A DNA stretch of 64,000 nt from PALSA-1006 sp964571195 (GTDB lineage: Bacteria > Pseudomonadota > Gammaproteobacteria > Burkholderiales > Gallionellaceae). Location: assembly GCA_964571195.1 (NCBI GenBank), contig CAZNAD010000009.1:15218-79217 (forward strand), given 5' to 3'. Positions 1 through 11,900 of this stretch are shown one piece after another (position 1 is the first letter of the stretch; each line of letters opens with the position of its first letter). The translations under genes were made by a program, and so were the position numbers. The notes under the pieces are model-generated. The model had not been told where the DNA came from. It searched no databases and was given only the letters and a program-made list of their open reading frames with translations.

Positions 1-873
1 GCGCACTTCTTTTACGCCCGCAGTAAAATAGGTCTGCAGGCCGAGCAAGTCATAACCAGTGCGGATCAATTTGTTCAGCCCGGGCTCATCCAGCCCGAGG
101 TCGGCGAGGAATTCTTTTTTATCGGCATCTTCCAGATCGGCCAGTTCCGCTTCGATCTTGGCGCATAACGCCACCACCGGCGCACCTTCTTTCGCCGCGT
201 GTTCGCGTAGCCGATCAAGGTGCGGGTTGTTCTCGAAACCGTCTTCCAGCACATTGCCAACATACATCGCCGACTTGATGGTGAGCAGACACAAGGGCTT
301 GATGAGCTGTTTCTCTTCTTCGCTGAGACCGAAAGTGCGGGCTGGTTTGCCTTGGTTCAGGTGTGGTAACAGTTTTTCCAGCACGGCGACCAGCTTCAAG
401 GCATCTTTGTCGCCGGATTTGGCTTTTTTGCTGTCACGCTGGATGGTGCGTTCCACCACCGCCAGATCGGCCAGCGCCAGTTCGGTGAGGATGACTTCGA
501 TATCGGAGATCGGGTCGACCTTGCCCGCCACATGCACGACGTTGGGGTCGTCGAAGCAGCGCACGACGTTGACGATGGCGTCGGTCTCGCGGATGTTGGC
601 GAGGAACTGGTTGCCCAAGCCTTCACCCTTGGAGGCACCTGCCACCAGACCGGCGATGTCGACGAATTCGACAATGGCGGGTTGCATACGTTGTGGTTTG
701 ACGATCTTGGCCAGCTCGTCCATGCGCGGATCGGGCACCTCGACGATGCCGACATTGGGCTCGATAGTACAGAAGGGGTAGTTCTCCGCCGCGATGCCGG
801 CTTTGGTGAGCGCATTGAACAGGGTGGACTTGCCGACATTGGGCAGACCGACGATACCGCATTTGAGACTCAT
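1..873 (-). CDS. ychF: YchF/OLA1-type P-loop ATPase (3' end beyond window)
   Basis: This is an Obg-family P-loop protein that binds ATP rather than GTP and associates with ribosomes. The N-terminus reads MSLKCGIVGLPNVGKSTLFN, with the Walker A/G1 motif GLPNVGKS at residues 9-16. A helical middle follows, and then CAKIEAEL in place of the canonical NKxD, the replacement known to shift YchF to ATP. The reading frame is open to base 1, giving 291 codons with no stop. The family is about 363 residues, so most of the C-terminal TGS domain, which begins near YFTAGVKEVR, lies outside. The ATG at 873 is preceded by AAGGAAG. It is apparently monocistronic here, with a candidate promoter at 1005-1033. 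Confidence 0.96.
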   Translation of the reverse strand, partial: MSLKCGIVGLPNVGKSTLFNALTKAGIAAENYPFCTIEPNVGIVEVPDPRMDELAKIVKPQRMQPAIVEFVDIAGLVAGASKGEGLGNQFLANIRETDAIVNVVRCFDDPNVVHVAGKVDPISDIEVILTELALADLAVVERTIQRDSKKAKSGDKDALKLVAVLEKLLPHLNQGKPARTFGLSEEEKQLIKPLCLLTIKSAMYVGNVLEDGFENNPHLDRLREHAAKEGAPVVALCAKIEAELADLEDADKKEFLADLGLDEPGLNKLIRTGYDLLGLQTYFTAGVKEVR

Positions 874-1004
874 GATCGCTTCCTTGCTGATTGGTGTTGC
901 ACACAGACAGATCTGTTGATCGTCAAGATAATCGGGAGGGGGCGCACATGGAAGACAGAACCTTAGATCTTGCACGCGACCGATTCCGTCAGGATTCTGC
1001 GGCG

Positions 1005-1033
1005 ATTATAACACTCGCCAGGCACACGCTCCA
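1005..1033 (-). promoter_or_regulatory. candidate sigma70 promoter of ychF
   Basis: On the minus strand a perfect TATAAT lies at 1010-1005, with a weak -35 (TGGAGC) 17 bases upstream at 1033-1028. It is in the gap between the FAD oxidoreductase gene and ychF and would give a leader of about 125 bases. The -10 is convincing. The -35 matches TTGACA at only three positions. Confidence 0.35.
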
Positions 1034-1046
1034 GAACCGGAACCGG

Positions 1047-2456
1047 TCAGATCACCTTGCCGGGGTTCAGCAACCCAGCCGGATCAAGGCCGCGCTTGAT
1101 ATTGCGCATCAGCTCCAATTCCAGTGCGCTTTTGTAATGGGTGATTTCGTTCCGCTTGAGTTGCCCCAGTCCGTGTTCGGCGCTGATGCTGCCGTCCAGT
1201 CCGGCCACAACCCCGTACACGATACGGTTGACGTCATGTTCGTGCTGCGCGATGAACGCGCCGTTGCGCGTGGCATCCAGCATGGAGATGTTGTAATGGA
1301 TGTTGCCGTCACCAAGATGTCCGAATGCGACGATACGGATACCGGGGTAAGCCGCATACAGGGCGGCACTGGCCTGGGTGATGAATTCCCCGACGTGACT
1401 GATGGGTACCGAGACATCATGTTTGACGCTGATACCTTCGGCCTTCTGCGCCTCAGCGATGTTCTTGCGTATCCGCCACCAGCGCTCCGCCGCACGCTCG
1501 TCGGCAGTGACCTCGAATTCGACGATCCCGTCGCCAAAGGTACGTAACGCTGCGCGCAAAACGTCTTCGAGCGGAGCTGGCAGCACATCGGCCAGCTTGG
1601 CGATAACCAGCCACTCATGCCGAGCCGCAAAAGGTTCTGCGGTATCGTCGATATGTTTGAACACCAGATCGAGGCAGGTGCGGGAGATGAGCTCGAAACC
1701 GCTGATCTTGTCACCGCAGGTCGCGCGCAGGTGGGATAACAGCAGTACAGCCTCGGCAGGACTCCGCACTGCGATGCAGGCGGTCGCGGTTGACCTCGGG
1801 CGGGGATAAAGTTTGAGTACGGCGGCGGTAATGATGCCCAGCGTACCTTCCGCACCGATAAACAGATGCTTCAGGTCGTAGCCGGTATTGTCTTTGCGCA
1901 ACCTGCGCAGGCCGTTCCAGACACGCCCGTCCGGCAGCACCACTTCCAGTCCCAGCACCAGGTCGCGCGCGTTGCCATAACGCAGCACCCCGATACCCCC
2001 GGCATTGGTGGATAGATTGCCGCCGATCTCGCAATGCGGCGCGATGGCGGTCAGTCCGAGCGGGAACAGGCGATCTGCCTCTTCTGCGGCGGCATACAAC
2101 GAAGCAAGCTTGCAGCCCGCCTCCACCGTCATGGTGTAGTTGATGGCATCAACAGAACGAATGTGATCCATACGCGAAAGGTTGATGACGATTTGCCGAC
2201 TACCGTCCGCAAGCGGAACCGAAGCGCCGCACAGACTGGTGTTGCCGCCCTGCGGCACGATGGCGATGTTGTTGGCCACACACAGCTTGACCACCTCGCT
2301 GACCTGCCGAGTATCGGCGGGAAATACGACCGCCAGCGCCTCTCCGGCATATCTGCCCCGCCAATCCGAACAAAAAGGAGCCGCAGCCTGTGCTGTCAAT
2401 ATCCCGTCGCAGGCGACTATCGCCGCCAGCGCCAGATTTACATCTTCATCTTTCAT
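1047..2456 (-). CDS. FAD-binding 2-hydroxyacid dehydrogenase (GlcD/D-lactate/D-2-hydroxyglutarate type)
   Basis: A 469-residue flavoprotein of the vanillyl-alcohol oxidase fold. The FAD-binding half has PQGGNTSLCGAS (about 68-79), GGNLSTNAGG (145-154) and FIGAEGTLGIIT (199-210). The C-terminal FAD-oxidase_C half has the metal and substrate motif GHLGDGNIHYN, then SAEHGLGQLKR, and ends LDPAGLLNPGKVI. The family oxidises D-2-hydroxyacids and passes electrons to quinone or an electron-transfer flavoprotein. The exact substrate (D-lactate, glycolate or D-2-hydroxyglutarate) cannot be read from the sequence. No glcE, glcF or lutABC partner is adjacent, so a single-subunit D-lactate or D-2-hydroxyglutarate enzyme is more likely than glycolate oxidase. 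Confidence 0.9.
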   Translation of the reverse strand: MKDEDVNLALAAIVACDGILTAQAAAPFCSDWRGRYAGEALAVVFPADTRQVSEVVKLCVANNIAIVPQGGNTSLCGASVPLADGSRQIVINLSRMDHIRSVDAINYTMTVEAGCKLASLYAAAEEADRLFPLGLTAIAPHCEIGGNLSTNAGGIGVLRYGNARDLVLGLEVVLPDGRVWNGLRRLRKDNTGYDLKHLFIGAEGTLGIITAAVLKLYPRPRSTATACIAVRSPAEAVLLLSHLRATCGDKISGFELISRTCLDLVFKHIDDTAEPFAARHEWLVIAKLADVLPAPLEDVLRAALRTFGDGIVEFEVTADERAAERWWRIRKNIAEAQKAEGISVKHDVSVPISHVGEFITQASAALYAAYPGIRIVAFGHLGDGNIHYNISMLDATRNGAFIAQHEHDVNRIVYGVVAGLDGSISAEHGLGQLKRNEITHYKSALELELMRNIKRGLDPAGLLNPGKVI

Positions 2457-2497
2457 GGTGTCATCCGGCGCATAACGCGCCGCTGAGTTGGCCGGTA

Positions 2498-2875
2498 TCA
2501 GTAACCGGTTCTGGTATGTACATCGGGCAGATGATGTCCGTCGGAGATTAGCGCCCAGATCAGCAATGCGACACTTTCGGTAGCTATGACGGTATTGCGG
2601 TTCCCGGACGTCATCAGTTTTTCTCTAAGCTCTTTGCGCACCGTGGCCGAGCCGGTAAGATCAAACAGGATATCGATACCTGCACTCTTCGCAATCAATT
2701 GGTCCAGGTCGAGATTTTCTATACCGTGTGCCTTGGCAAGCTTGGTACCCGCCGTGTCGCCTTTTTCTGCCACTGCAACGATGCTGACTCCCTTTGCAGA
2801 CTGTTCCAGCAACTTCTCCAGAAAAACCGTACCTACCCTACCCAGTCCGACGATTGCGATGGATTGCTTTGACAT
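2498..2875 (-). CDS. small NAD(P)-binding Rossmann protein, homoserine-dehydrogenase-like N-domain
   Basis: A 125-residue protein that consists of little more than one Rossmann unit. It opens IAIVGLGRVGTVFLEKLL, with the dinucleotide-binding GxGxxG at residues 10-15, and continues with a DILFDLTGS segment like the second half of a homoserine dehydrogenase or aspartate dehydrogenase N-domain. There is no catalytic domain. The ATG at 2875 follows a strong purine run (GGGAGGGAGCGG). It lies 104 bases downstream of the membrane haem protein gene on the same strand, so the two may be co-transcribed. A redox-sensing or NAD-binding accessory role is possible, but the function is unknown to me. Confidence 0.75.
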   Translation of the reverse strand: MSKQSIAIVGLGRVGTVFLEKLLEQSAKGVSIVAVAEKGDTAGTKLAKAHGIENLDLDQLIAKSAGIDILFDLTGSATVRKELREKLMTSGNRNTVIATESVALLIWALISDGHHLPDVHTRTGY

Positions 2876-2979
2876 TTCCGCTCCCTCCCGTTTGGTGTTG
2901 TAAAAATAGCCGGCCTTACTTTACGAACGACAGATACCCTCTCTATTCTGTGACACAAGTCATTTTATCGGCACAACCA

Positions 2980-3723
2980 CTAGGCTGCCGGTGTCTTCAC
3001 CGTGCGCAGCGGCGCGATCCACATCTGGTATAGCGAAGTGAATATCATCACGCTCGCGGCCACACTGTAGCCGAAGCCGCCGATGATGACCAACCAGGCG
3101 AAATTCGGACTCCATTTGGTCAACCACCAAGCCAGGATGTCCACGATCAGGAAAGCGAACGGGGTAAAGATCAGAATCGCTTTGGTCAGCGGCGAAAATC
3201 CTGTCGCATAGGTGAATATCCATCCCACGAAGAAGAAAATGAAAGAGATGCCGAACAGGTGGATATGCGAGACGCGGGTCAGCGTGGAGACCGTGGCGCC
3301 GCTGTCGACCGCAGTCATCGTGTCCATCACCGCCTTGTCGCTGATATCGGCCAGTCCGGGCACATTGCCATGACAGGGTGCGCAATATTGATCTACATCC
3401 ATAGAAATGCGCTCTTCCCATTCGTTCTGTGGTGCGCCGCTCTCCGCCCATTTGATCATGGCCAGACGTACTTCAGGTGGTGCATTGTCTTTCATTGAGC
3501 CGTTGAGTTTACTCACCAGCTTGGAACCGTCACGCTTGCCATAATAGCTGTACACGATATCGTCAACGGACAAGCCGAGCTTGCCATCCGCCATGCCGTG
3601 GGTAAGCATGATCTGCACGCCCGCGAACAACAACCCCAGACCAACAGCCAGCAGGTAGCCGGTAAACAACGTCCTTGTCGGCAAGGCCAAGTCTCCCAGA
3701 GTGAATCGTTGTATCTCTTTCAT
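2980..3723 (-). CDS. multi-pass membrane protein with one periplasmic c-type haem motif
   Basis: About 247 residues. One membrane helix near the N-terminus (residues about 18-39) is followed by a hydrophilic region of about 110 residues holding a single CAPCH haem-attachment motif (114-118). Three further helices follow (about 154-176, 180-201, 207-232), with His residues in VSHIHLFG at the start of the second helix. The predicted topology puts the haem domain in the periplasm and the C-terminus in the cytoplasm. I chose the ATG at 3723 because GGAG lies 6 bases before it; an in-frame ATG at 3735 adds four residues. I do not recognise the family. A quinol- or cytochrome-linked electron-transfer role is inference. 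Confidence 0.8.
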   Translation of the reverse strand: MKEIQRFTLGDLALPTRTLFTGYLLAVGLGLLFAGVQIMLTHGMADGKLGLSVDDIVYSYYGKRDGSKLVSKLNGSMKDNAPPEVRLAMIKWAESGAPQNEWEERISMDVDQYCAPCHGNVPGLADISDKAVMDTMTAVDSGATVSTLTRVSHIHLFGISFIFFFVGWIFTYATGFSPLTKAILIFTPFAFLIVDILAWWLTKWSPNFAWLVIIGGFGYSVAASVMIFTSLYQMWIAPLRTVKTPAA

Positions 3724-3788
3724 GTCCAGCTCCATGCGATTAAATTGCGCGCATTATACGCCGCACCCCGGGATGTGCGAGTCAACGC

Positions 3789-5969
<2,181 letters not shown>

Positions 5970-6040
5970 GTTAATGGCTTTTTTTGTGGTGAATTCTGTG
6001 GAATTTCGCCAATACGCTTGATGGATATGGGTATTTTTTC

Positions 6041-6075
6041 TTATGCACAAATCCTGTGGATAACTATGTGCATAA
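6041..6075. promoter_or_regulatory. cluster of three DnaA-box-like 9-mers upstream of priA
   Basis: TTATGCACA (6041-6049) and TGTGCATAA (6067-6075) are exact inverted copies of each other. Between them is TGTGGATAA (6055-6063), the exact complement of the consensus DnaA box TTATCCACA. The outer two each differ from consensus by one base. The site lies in the 293-base gap between priA and hemE, which otherwise holds AT-rich sequence and the hemE terminator. DnaA binding is inferred from sequence only. Confidence 0.55.
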
Positions 6076-6185
6076 CGCCTCAACAATTTGGCTAACTGCT
6101 AATGATATATACGGTTTTTTGTCTTGCCCAAATTTCGGGCTGCACAATTATTTCATATTTATCAACGCGTTGCGCAATAAACAAG

Positions 6186-6215
6186 AAAGGCCGCAGATTA
6201 CTCCCTGCGGCCTTT
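6186..6215 (-). terminator. rho-independent terminator of hemE
   Basis: An 11-bp perfect stem (AAAGGCCGCAG / CTGCGGCCTTT) with an 8-base loop lies 48 bases beyond the hemE stop. Read on the minus strand, the stem ends in CTTT followed by CTTGTTTATTG. Confidence 0.8.
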
Positions 6216-6262
6216 GTCCGATCCGATGCCTTGTGTATAACCGCATCGCTTGTCAAGCATTT

Positions 6263-7327
6263 TTAATGATATTTTTTACTGAGCTCATGCACGGCTTGCA
6301 CCAGCGCGGCAGCATTATCCGGGTCGGTGAATTGCGAAATACCGTGCCCCAGATTGAACACATGGCCGCTACCGAAACCATAACTGCCCAGAACCTTCTC
6401 AACTTCGCTGCGGATCACTTCGGGGGTGGCGAACAAGACTGTCGGATCGATATTGCCCTGCAGTGCGACCTTGTGGCCGACCTTCTGACGCGCCACGCCG
6501 ATATCCATGGTCCAGTCCAGACCGACCGCATCGCAGCCGATGTCGGCGATGCTCTCGATCCACAATCCGCCCCCTTTGGTAAACACGATAGAGGGGATGC
6601 GCACGCCGTCTTTCTCCTTGATCAACCCGGCCACGATACGCTGCATATAGGGCAACGAGAATTCATGATATGCGCCGTGTGACAGCGCCCCGCCCCAGGA
6701 ATCGAAAATCATCACGGCTTGCGCGCCCGCTTCGATCTGGGCATTCAGGTAGGCGATCACGGCATCGGCGGTCACGCTGAGGATGTGATGCATCAGTTTC
6801 GGCTCTTTGTACATCAGCGTCTTCACTTTGGCATAGTCGTCGCTGCCGCCGCCTTCGACCATGTAGCAAGAGAGTGTCCACGGACTGCCGGAGAAACCGA
6901 TCAGCGGCACGCGCCCATCCAGTGCCTTGCGGATCTGAGATACCGCATCGGTCACATATTTCAGATCTTTGGCGATGTCGGGCACACGCAACGCTTTGAT
7001 GGCCGCCTCGTCGCGCAGCGGGCGCTCGAACTTCGGTCCCTCGCCTTCGGCGAAATACAAGCCCAGACCCATCGCATCCGGCACGGTGAGGATGTCGGAA
7101 AACAGGATCGCAGCATCCAGCGGGAAGCGATCCAGCGGCTGTAAGGTCACTTCCGTCGCCATGTCGGGACTCTTGCACAGGTTGAGGAAACTGCCCGCGC
7201 GTTTGCGCGTGGCACAATACTCCGGCAAATAACGACCAGCCTGGCGCATCATCCACAGCGGCGTGTATTCGGTCGGCTCACGCAGCAACGCGCGCAGGAA
7301 GGTGTCGTTCTTAACTTTGAAATTCAT
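6263..7327 (-). CDS. hemE: uroporphyrinogen III decarboxylase
   Basis: HemE decarboxylates the four acetate side chains of uroporphyrinogen III to give coproporphyrinogen III in haem synthesis. The 354-residue product has the family signature PLWMMRQAGRYLPEY near residue 25 (substrate-binding Arg), the AILFSDILTVPDAMG segment, GFSGSPWTL, and the C-terminal FNLGHGI. Length is typical. The ATG at 7327 is preceded by AGGGA. A strong hairpin terminator follows at 6186-6215, so the gene ends its own transcript. Its promoter must lie between it and gltD or further upstream, in the segment that carries the 29-bp inverted repeat. Confidence 0.97.
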   Translation of the reverse strand: MNFKVKNDTFLRALLREPTEYTPLWMMRQAGRYLPEYCATRKRAGSFLNLCKSPDMATEVTLQPLDRFPLDAAILFSDILTVPDAMGLGLYFAEGEGPKFERPLRDEAAIKALRVPDIAKDLKYVTDAVSQIRKALDGRVPLIGFSGSPWTLSCYMVEGGGSDDYAKVKTLMYKEPKLMHHILSVTADAVIAYLNAQIEAGAQAVMIFDSWGGALSHGAYHEFSLPYMQRIVAGLIKEKDGVRIPSIVFTKGGGLWIESIADIGCDAVGLDWTMDIGVARQKVGHKVALQGNIDPTVLFATPEVIRSEVEKVLGSYGFGSGHVFNLGHGISQFTDPDNAAALVQAVHELSKKYH

Positions 7328-7346
7328 GGTGATCCCTAAAGAATTT

Positions 7347-7481
7347 CACCACAGAGACACAGAGACACAGAGAAAAACCAAATCTAAAACCAAAACTCAT
7401 GCACCAACCCATAATCACTTTGTGCACTGTCGAATCAGTTTCTGTTGTTGCCTTTCTCTGTGTCTCTGTGTCTCTGTGGTG
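7347..7481. repeat. 29-bp perfect inverted repeat (CACCACAGAGACACAGAG type), 77-base spacer
   Basis: The left arm 7347-7375 starts CACCACAGAGACACAG and the right arm 7453-7481 is its exact reverse complement. The arms themselves are made of CACAGAGA tandem units. The pair fills the gap between hemE and gltD. The spacer has no coding signal. Similar CACAGAGACACAGAG elements are, to my knowledge, dispersed in many bacterial genomes. A diverged copy is at 32730-32756. Confidence 0.85.
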
Positions 7482-7503
7482 GATTTGTGTTTATATTTTT
7501 TTA

Positions 7504-8967
7504 TTATCTTGGCAATACCGACGAACCCATCAGGAACTCATCCACCGCACGTGCCGCTTGCCGCCCCTCGCGGATCGCCCATACCACCAGCGACTGGCCT
7601 CGGCGCATATCCCCCGCAGCAAACACTTTCTTCGCACTGGTCTGGTAACAGAGCGCGCCTTCGGTGCTGGCTTTGGCGTTGCCGCGCGCATCCTTTTCCA
7701 CGCCGAAGGCATCCAGCACTTGCGCCAACGGATTAGTGAAGCCCATCGCGAGGAACACATAGTCGGCCTTTAGCTCGAATTCGCTGCCAGCAACCTCGAC
7801 CATCTTGCCATCCTTGAATTCGACACGCACACATTTCAAAGCCTTGAGTACGCCGTTCTCGCCGACGAATTCTTTGGTCGAGATCGCCCAGTCACGCACA
7901 CAGCCTTCGTCGTGCGAGCTGGAGGTGCGCAATTTGAGCGGCCAATACGGCCAGGTCAGCGGCTTGTTCTCTTGATCTGGTGCGCGCGGCATCACTTCGA
8001 TCTGGGTCACCGATGCCGCACCGTGGCGATTCGAGGTACCGACACAGTCGGATCCGGTGTCACCGCCGCCGATGACGACGACATGTTTGCCCGCGACATT
8101 GATCGGGTTCTTGCCGTCACCGGCCACTTCTTTGTTCTGCGGGATCAGGAATTCCAGCGCGTAATACACGCCTTTTAATTCTCGCCCCGGCACCGGCAGA
8201 TCGCGCGGTTGCTCGGCACCTCCCGCGAGGATCACGGCATCGAACTCCTTCTGTAGCTCTTTCGGACTGACGACCTTCTGCGCATCGTTGGCGATACCCT
8301 TGCCCGGCAGCTCTTTGCCGACGAACGTTCCGGTCTGGAACTTGACGCCTTCGGCGGCAAGTTGTGCCATGCGCCAATCAATCAGGCGCTTGTCCAGCTT
8401 GAAGTCGGGAATGCCATAGCGCATCAGACCGCCGATGCGGCTGTTCTTTTCGAACACCGTCACCGCGTGACCGGCGCGCGCCAATTGCTGTGCTGCAGCC
8501 AGACCGGACGGGCCGGAACCGACCACCGCAACTTTTTTGCCGGTCTTCTTAGCAGCCTTTTGCGGCAGCACCCAGCCGTTTTCGCCACCCTTGTCGATGA
8601 TGGCATGTTCGATGGACTTGATGCCGACCGCATCGTTGTTGATGTTCAGCGTACACGCCGCTTCACATGGTGCCGGGCAGATGCGACCGGTCACTTCGGG
8701 GAAGTTGTTGGTGGAGTGCAACACGTCCAGCGCCTGTTTCCAGTTGCCGCGATACACCAAGTCGTTCCAGTCGGGGATGATGTTGTTGACCGGGCAGCCG
8801 TTGTTGCAGAACGGGACGCCGCAGTCCATACAACGCGCACCCTGCTGTTTGGCTTCGGCATCGCTCAGATGCGCGACAAACTCCCGATAATGCTTCAGAC
8901 GCTGTTCGACCGGCGCGTATCCTTCGCTGACGCGATCAAATTCCATGAATCCGGTTGGCTTGCCCAT
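7504..8967 (-). CDS. gltD: glutamate synthase (NADPH) small subunit
   Basis: The beta subunit of NADPH-dependent GOGAT takes electrons from NADPH and passes them to GltB. The 487-residue product has the N-terminal cysteine clusters CMDCGVPFCNNGC and CPAPCEAAC for 4Fe-4S centres. They are followed by the FAD-binding GSGPSGLAAAQQL (about residue 151) and the NADPH-binding GGGDTGSDC. It starts at 8967, and its ATG shares one base with the TAA of gltB (TAATG), so the two subunits are translationally coupled and made together. No unusual features. Confidence 0.97.
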   Translation of the reverse strand: MGKPTGFMEFDRVSEGYAPVEQRLKHYREFVAHLSDAEAKQQGARCMDCGVPFCNNGCPVNNIIPDWNDLVYRGNWKQALDVLHSTNNFPEVTGRICPAPCEAACTLNINNDAVGIKSIEHAIIDKGGENGWVLPQKAAKKTGKKVAVVGSGPSGLAAAQQLARAGHAVTVFEKNSRIGGLMRYGIPDFKLDKRLIDWRMAQLAAEGVKFQTGTFVGKELPGKGIANDAQKVVSPKELQKEFDAVILAGGAEQPRDLPVPGRELKGVYYALEFLIPQNKEVAGDGKNPINVAGKHVVVIGGGDTGSDCVGTSNRHGAASVTQIEVMPRAPDQENKPLTWPYWPLKLRTSSSHDEGCVRDWAISTKEFVGENGVLKALKCVRVEFKDGKMVEVAGSEFELKADYVFLAMGFTNPLAQVLDAFGVEKDARGNAKASTEGALCYQTSAKKVFAAGDMRRGQSLVVWAIREGRQAARAVDEFLMGSSVLPR

Positions 8968-11900
8968 TATGCGGCCTCCTTCTGTTGCGCCGCGATCTCA
9001 AGCAAGGCACGACGGTATTCGGTCGGCATGACCTTCACGAATTTGGGCAGGTACGTCGCCCAGTTATCCAGTATCTGTTTAGCGCGGGCACTGCCGGTAT
9101 AACGCAGATGCTTTTCGATCTTGCCGCGCAGGGCAGCTTCATCGGCCTTGTTCAAATGGTTGAAATGCACGCGGCCATGTGTGTCGAGTGCGCCCATCTC
9201 GCTGGCGGCAACCTCTTCCGGCACTGGCTCCAGTTGCACCATGGACATGTTGCAGCGCTTGGGGAAGGTGCCATCTTCATCCAGCACATAAGCCACGCCG
9301 CCAGACATGCCCGCAGCAAAGTTGCGCCCGGTCGATCCCAGCACCACGACCATGCCGCCGGTCATGTATTCGCAGCCGTGGTCGCCCACGCCCTCGACCA
9401 CCGCCACCGCGCCGGAATTACGCACTGCAAAACGTTCGCCGGCCACACCACGGAAATAACACTCTCCCGAGGTCGCGCCGTACAACACGGTGTTACCCAC
9501 GATGATATTTTCTTCCGCCACGATCTTGCAATCCGCCGCCGGTTTGACCACCACGCGACCGCCGCACAGCCCTTTGCCCACGTAGTCGTTGCCTTCGCCG
9601 TTCAGCTCGAAACTGATACCGTGCGCCAGGAAGGCCGCGAAACTCTGGCCGGCTGTACCGTACAACTTCACGTTGATGGTGCCGTCAGGCAAGCCCGCCT
9701 GGCCGTAACGTTTGGCGACCTCATGTGACAACATGGTACCGACGGTACGGTTGACGTTGCTGATATTGGCCTCGATGTTCACCACACGTTTTGCGTCCAG
9801 CGCCTCTTTGGCTTGGGCGATCAACTGGTTGTCCAACGCCTTGATGAGTTCGTGATCCTGAGTCTCGGTATGGCGGCGCGCCACTTCGGCTCCGACCTTC
9901 GGTTGATAGAAGACCTTGGAGAAGTCCAGTCCCTGCGATTTCCAGTGCGCGATGCCCTGTTTCACATCCAGCAAATCGCTGCGCCCGATCAGATCGTCGA
10001 ACTTGCGGATGCCCATCTGCGCCATCAGCTCGCGCACCTCTTCGGCAACGAAGAAGAAATAGTTCACCAGGTGTTCCGGTTGTCCGGTGAATTTTTTGCG
10101 CAGCGCGGGATCTTGCGTGGCTACGCCGACCGGGCAGGTGTTGAGGTGGCATTTACGCATCATGATGCAGCCTTCGACCACCAGCGGTGCGGTGGCAAAA
10201 CCGAACTCGTCCGCACCCAGCAAAGCACCGATCAGCACGTCGCGGCCGGTCTTTAACTGCCCGTCCACCTGCAGACCGATACGACCGCGCAGCTTGTTCA
10301 GCACCAGAGTCTGTTGCGCTTCAGCCAAACCGAGTTCCCACGGCGTACCCGCATGCTTGATCGAGGACAACGGCGAAGCCCCGGTACCGCCGTCAAAGCC
10401 GGACACCACGATGTGGTCGGCCTTGGCTTTGGATACGCCCGCAGCCACGGTACCAACACCGATCTCGGATACCAGTTTGACCGAAATGGACGCGGTCGGA
10501 TTGGAATTCTTCAAGTCGTGGATCAGCTGTGCCAGGTCCTCGATGGAGTAGATGTCATGGTGCGGCGGCGGCGAAATCAAGCCCACGCCGGGCACCGAGA
10601 AGCGCAGCTTGGCGATGTACTCGGACACCTTGCCGCCGGGCAACTGGCCACCTTCACCGGGCTTCGCGCCCTGCGCCATCTTGATCTGGATCTGGTCCGC
10701 GCTGCTCAGGTATTCGGCTGTCACACCGAAACGTCCCGACGCGACTTGTTTGATGCGCGAGCGCAGCGAGTCGCCGTCTTTCATCACCAGATCGGCTTCG
10801 ATACGTTTCTTGCCGATGATCTCGGACAACTTCTCGCCCGCATGCAGAGTGCGGAAGCGGTTGGCGTCTTCTCCGCCTTCGCCGGTGTTGGACTTGCCGC
10901 CAATGCGATTCATCGCGATGGCCAGTGTGGTATGCGCTTCGGTGGAGATGGAGCCCAGTGACATCGCTCCGGTGGCGAAACGTTTGACGATCTCTTTTGC
11001 CGGCTCGACTTCGGTCAGCGGCACGGGTGCACCGAGTGGCCGGATCTCGAACAGTCCGCGCAACGTCTTCAGTTTGTTTGCCTGCTCGTTGATCAGCTTG
11101 GCATACTCTTTGTAGGTGTTGAAGTTGTTGGAACGTGTCGCATGCTGCAACTTGGCGATGGAATCCGCCGTCCACATATGCTCTTCGCCACGCGCACGCA
11201 CAGCATATTCCCCGCCCGCTTCCAGCATATCGGCCAGCACCGGATCGGCACCGAATGCCGCGCTATGCATACGCGCGGCCTCCTCCGCCACTTCGGCCAG
11301 ACCGATACCTTCGATCTGTGTCGCCGTGCCGGTGAAATATTCGGCCACGAACTCTGCGTTCAATCCGATCGCTTCGAAAATCTGTGCGCCGCAATAGGAC
11401 TGGTAGGTAGAGATGCCCATCTTGGACATCACTTTCAACAGGCCTTTGTCGATGCCTTTGATGAAACGTTTCTTGGCTTCTTTGGCATCGATGCCGCCGG
11501 GTAGCTGATCAGCGATGGATGTGATCGTGTCGAACGCCAGCCACGGGCACACTGCTTCTGCACCGTAACCAGCCAACAATGCGATGTGGTGTGTCTCGCG
11601 GGCGGATCCAGTATCCACCACCAACCCGGTGCTGGTGCGCAGACCGGCCCGTACCAGATGATGATGCACGCCGGAAGTCGCCAGTAGCGCGGGGATCGCC
11701 ACACGTTCGCGCGTCACATTTCGGTCGGACAGGATCAGGATGTTGTAGCCGTCGGCCACAGATTGGCTCGCAGCCTTGCGCAAAGCTTTCAGCGCGGCGG
11801 CACACCCCTTGGTGCCTTGTTTGGCCGGATAGGTGATATCCAGTACCAGTGCCTTGAATTGGCCCTTGGTTGCCTTGTGGATGTTGCGCAACTTGGCGAT

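Noticed and set aside
3753..3785. TTGACT and TATAAT on the minus strand before the membrane haem gene
   Set aside because: Both hexamers are good but 21 bases apart, too far for one sigma70 promoter; the TATAAT alone may still be used.
6159..6167. TTATCAACG near the priA DnaA-box cluster
   Set aside because: Two mismatches to the DnaA box; not separable from chance in AT-rich sequence.
7347..7481. Repeated CACAGAGA units as a CRISPR array
   Set aside because: Two inverted arms with internal tandem units, no regular spacers and no cas genes.
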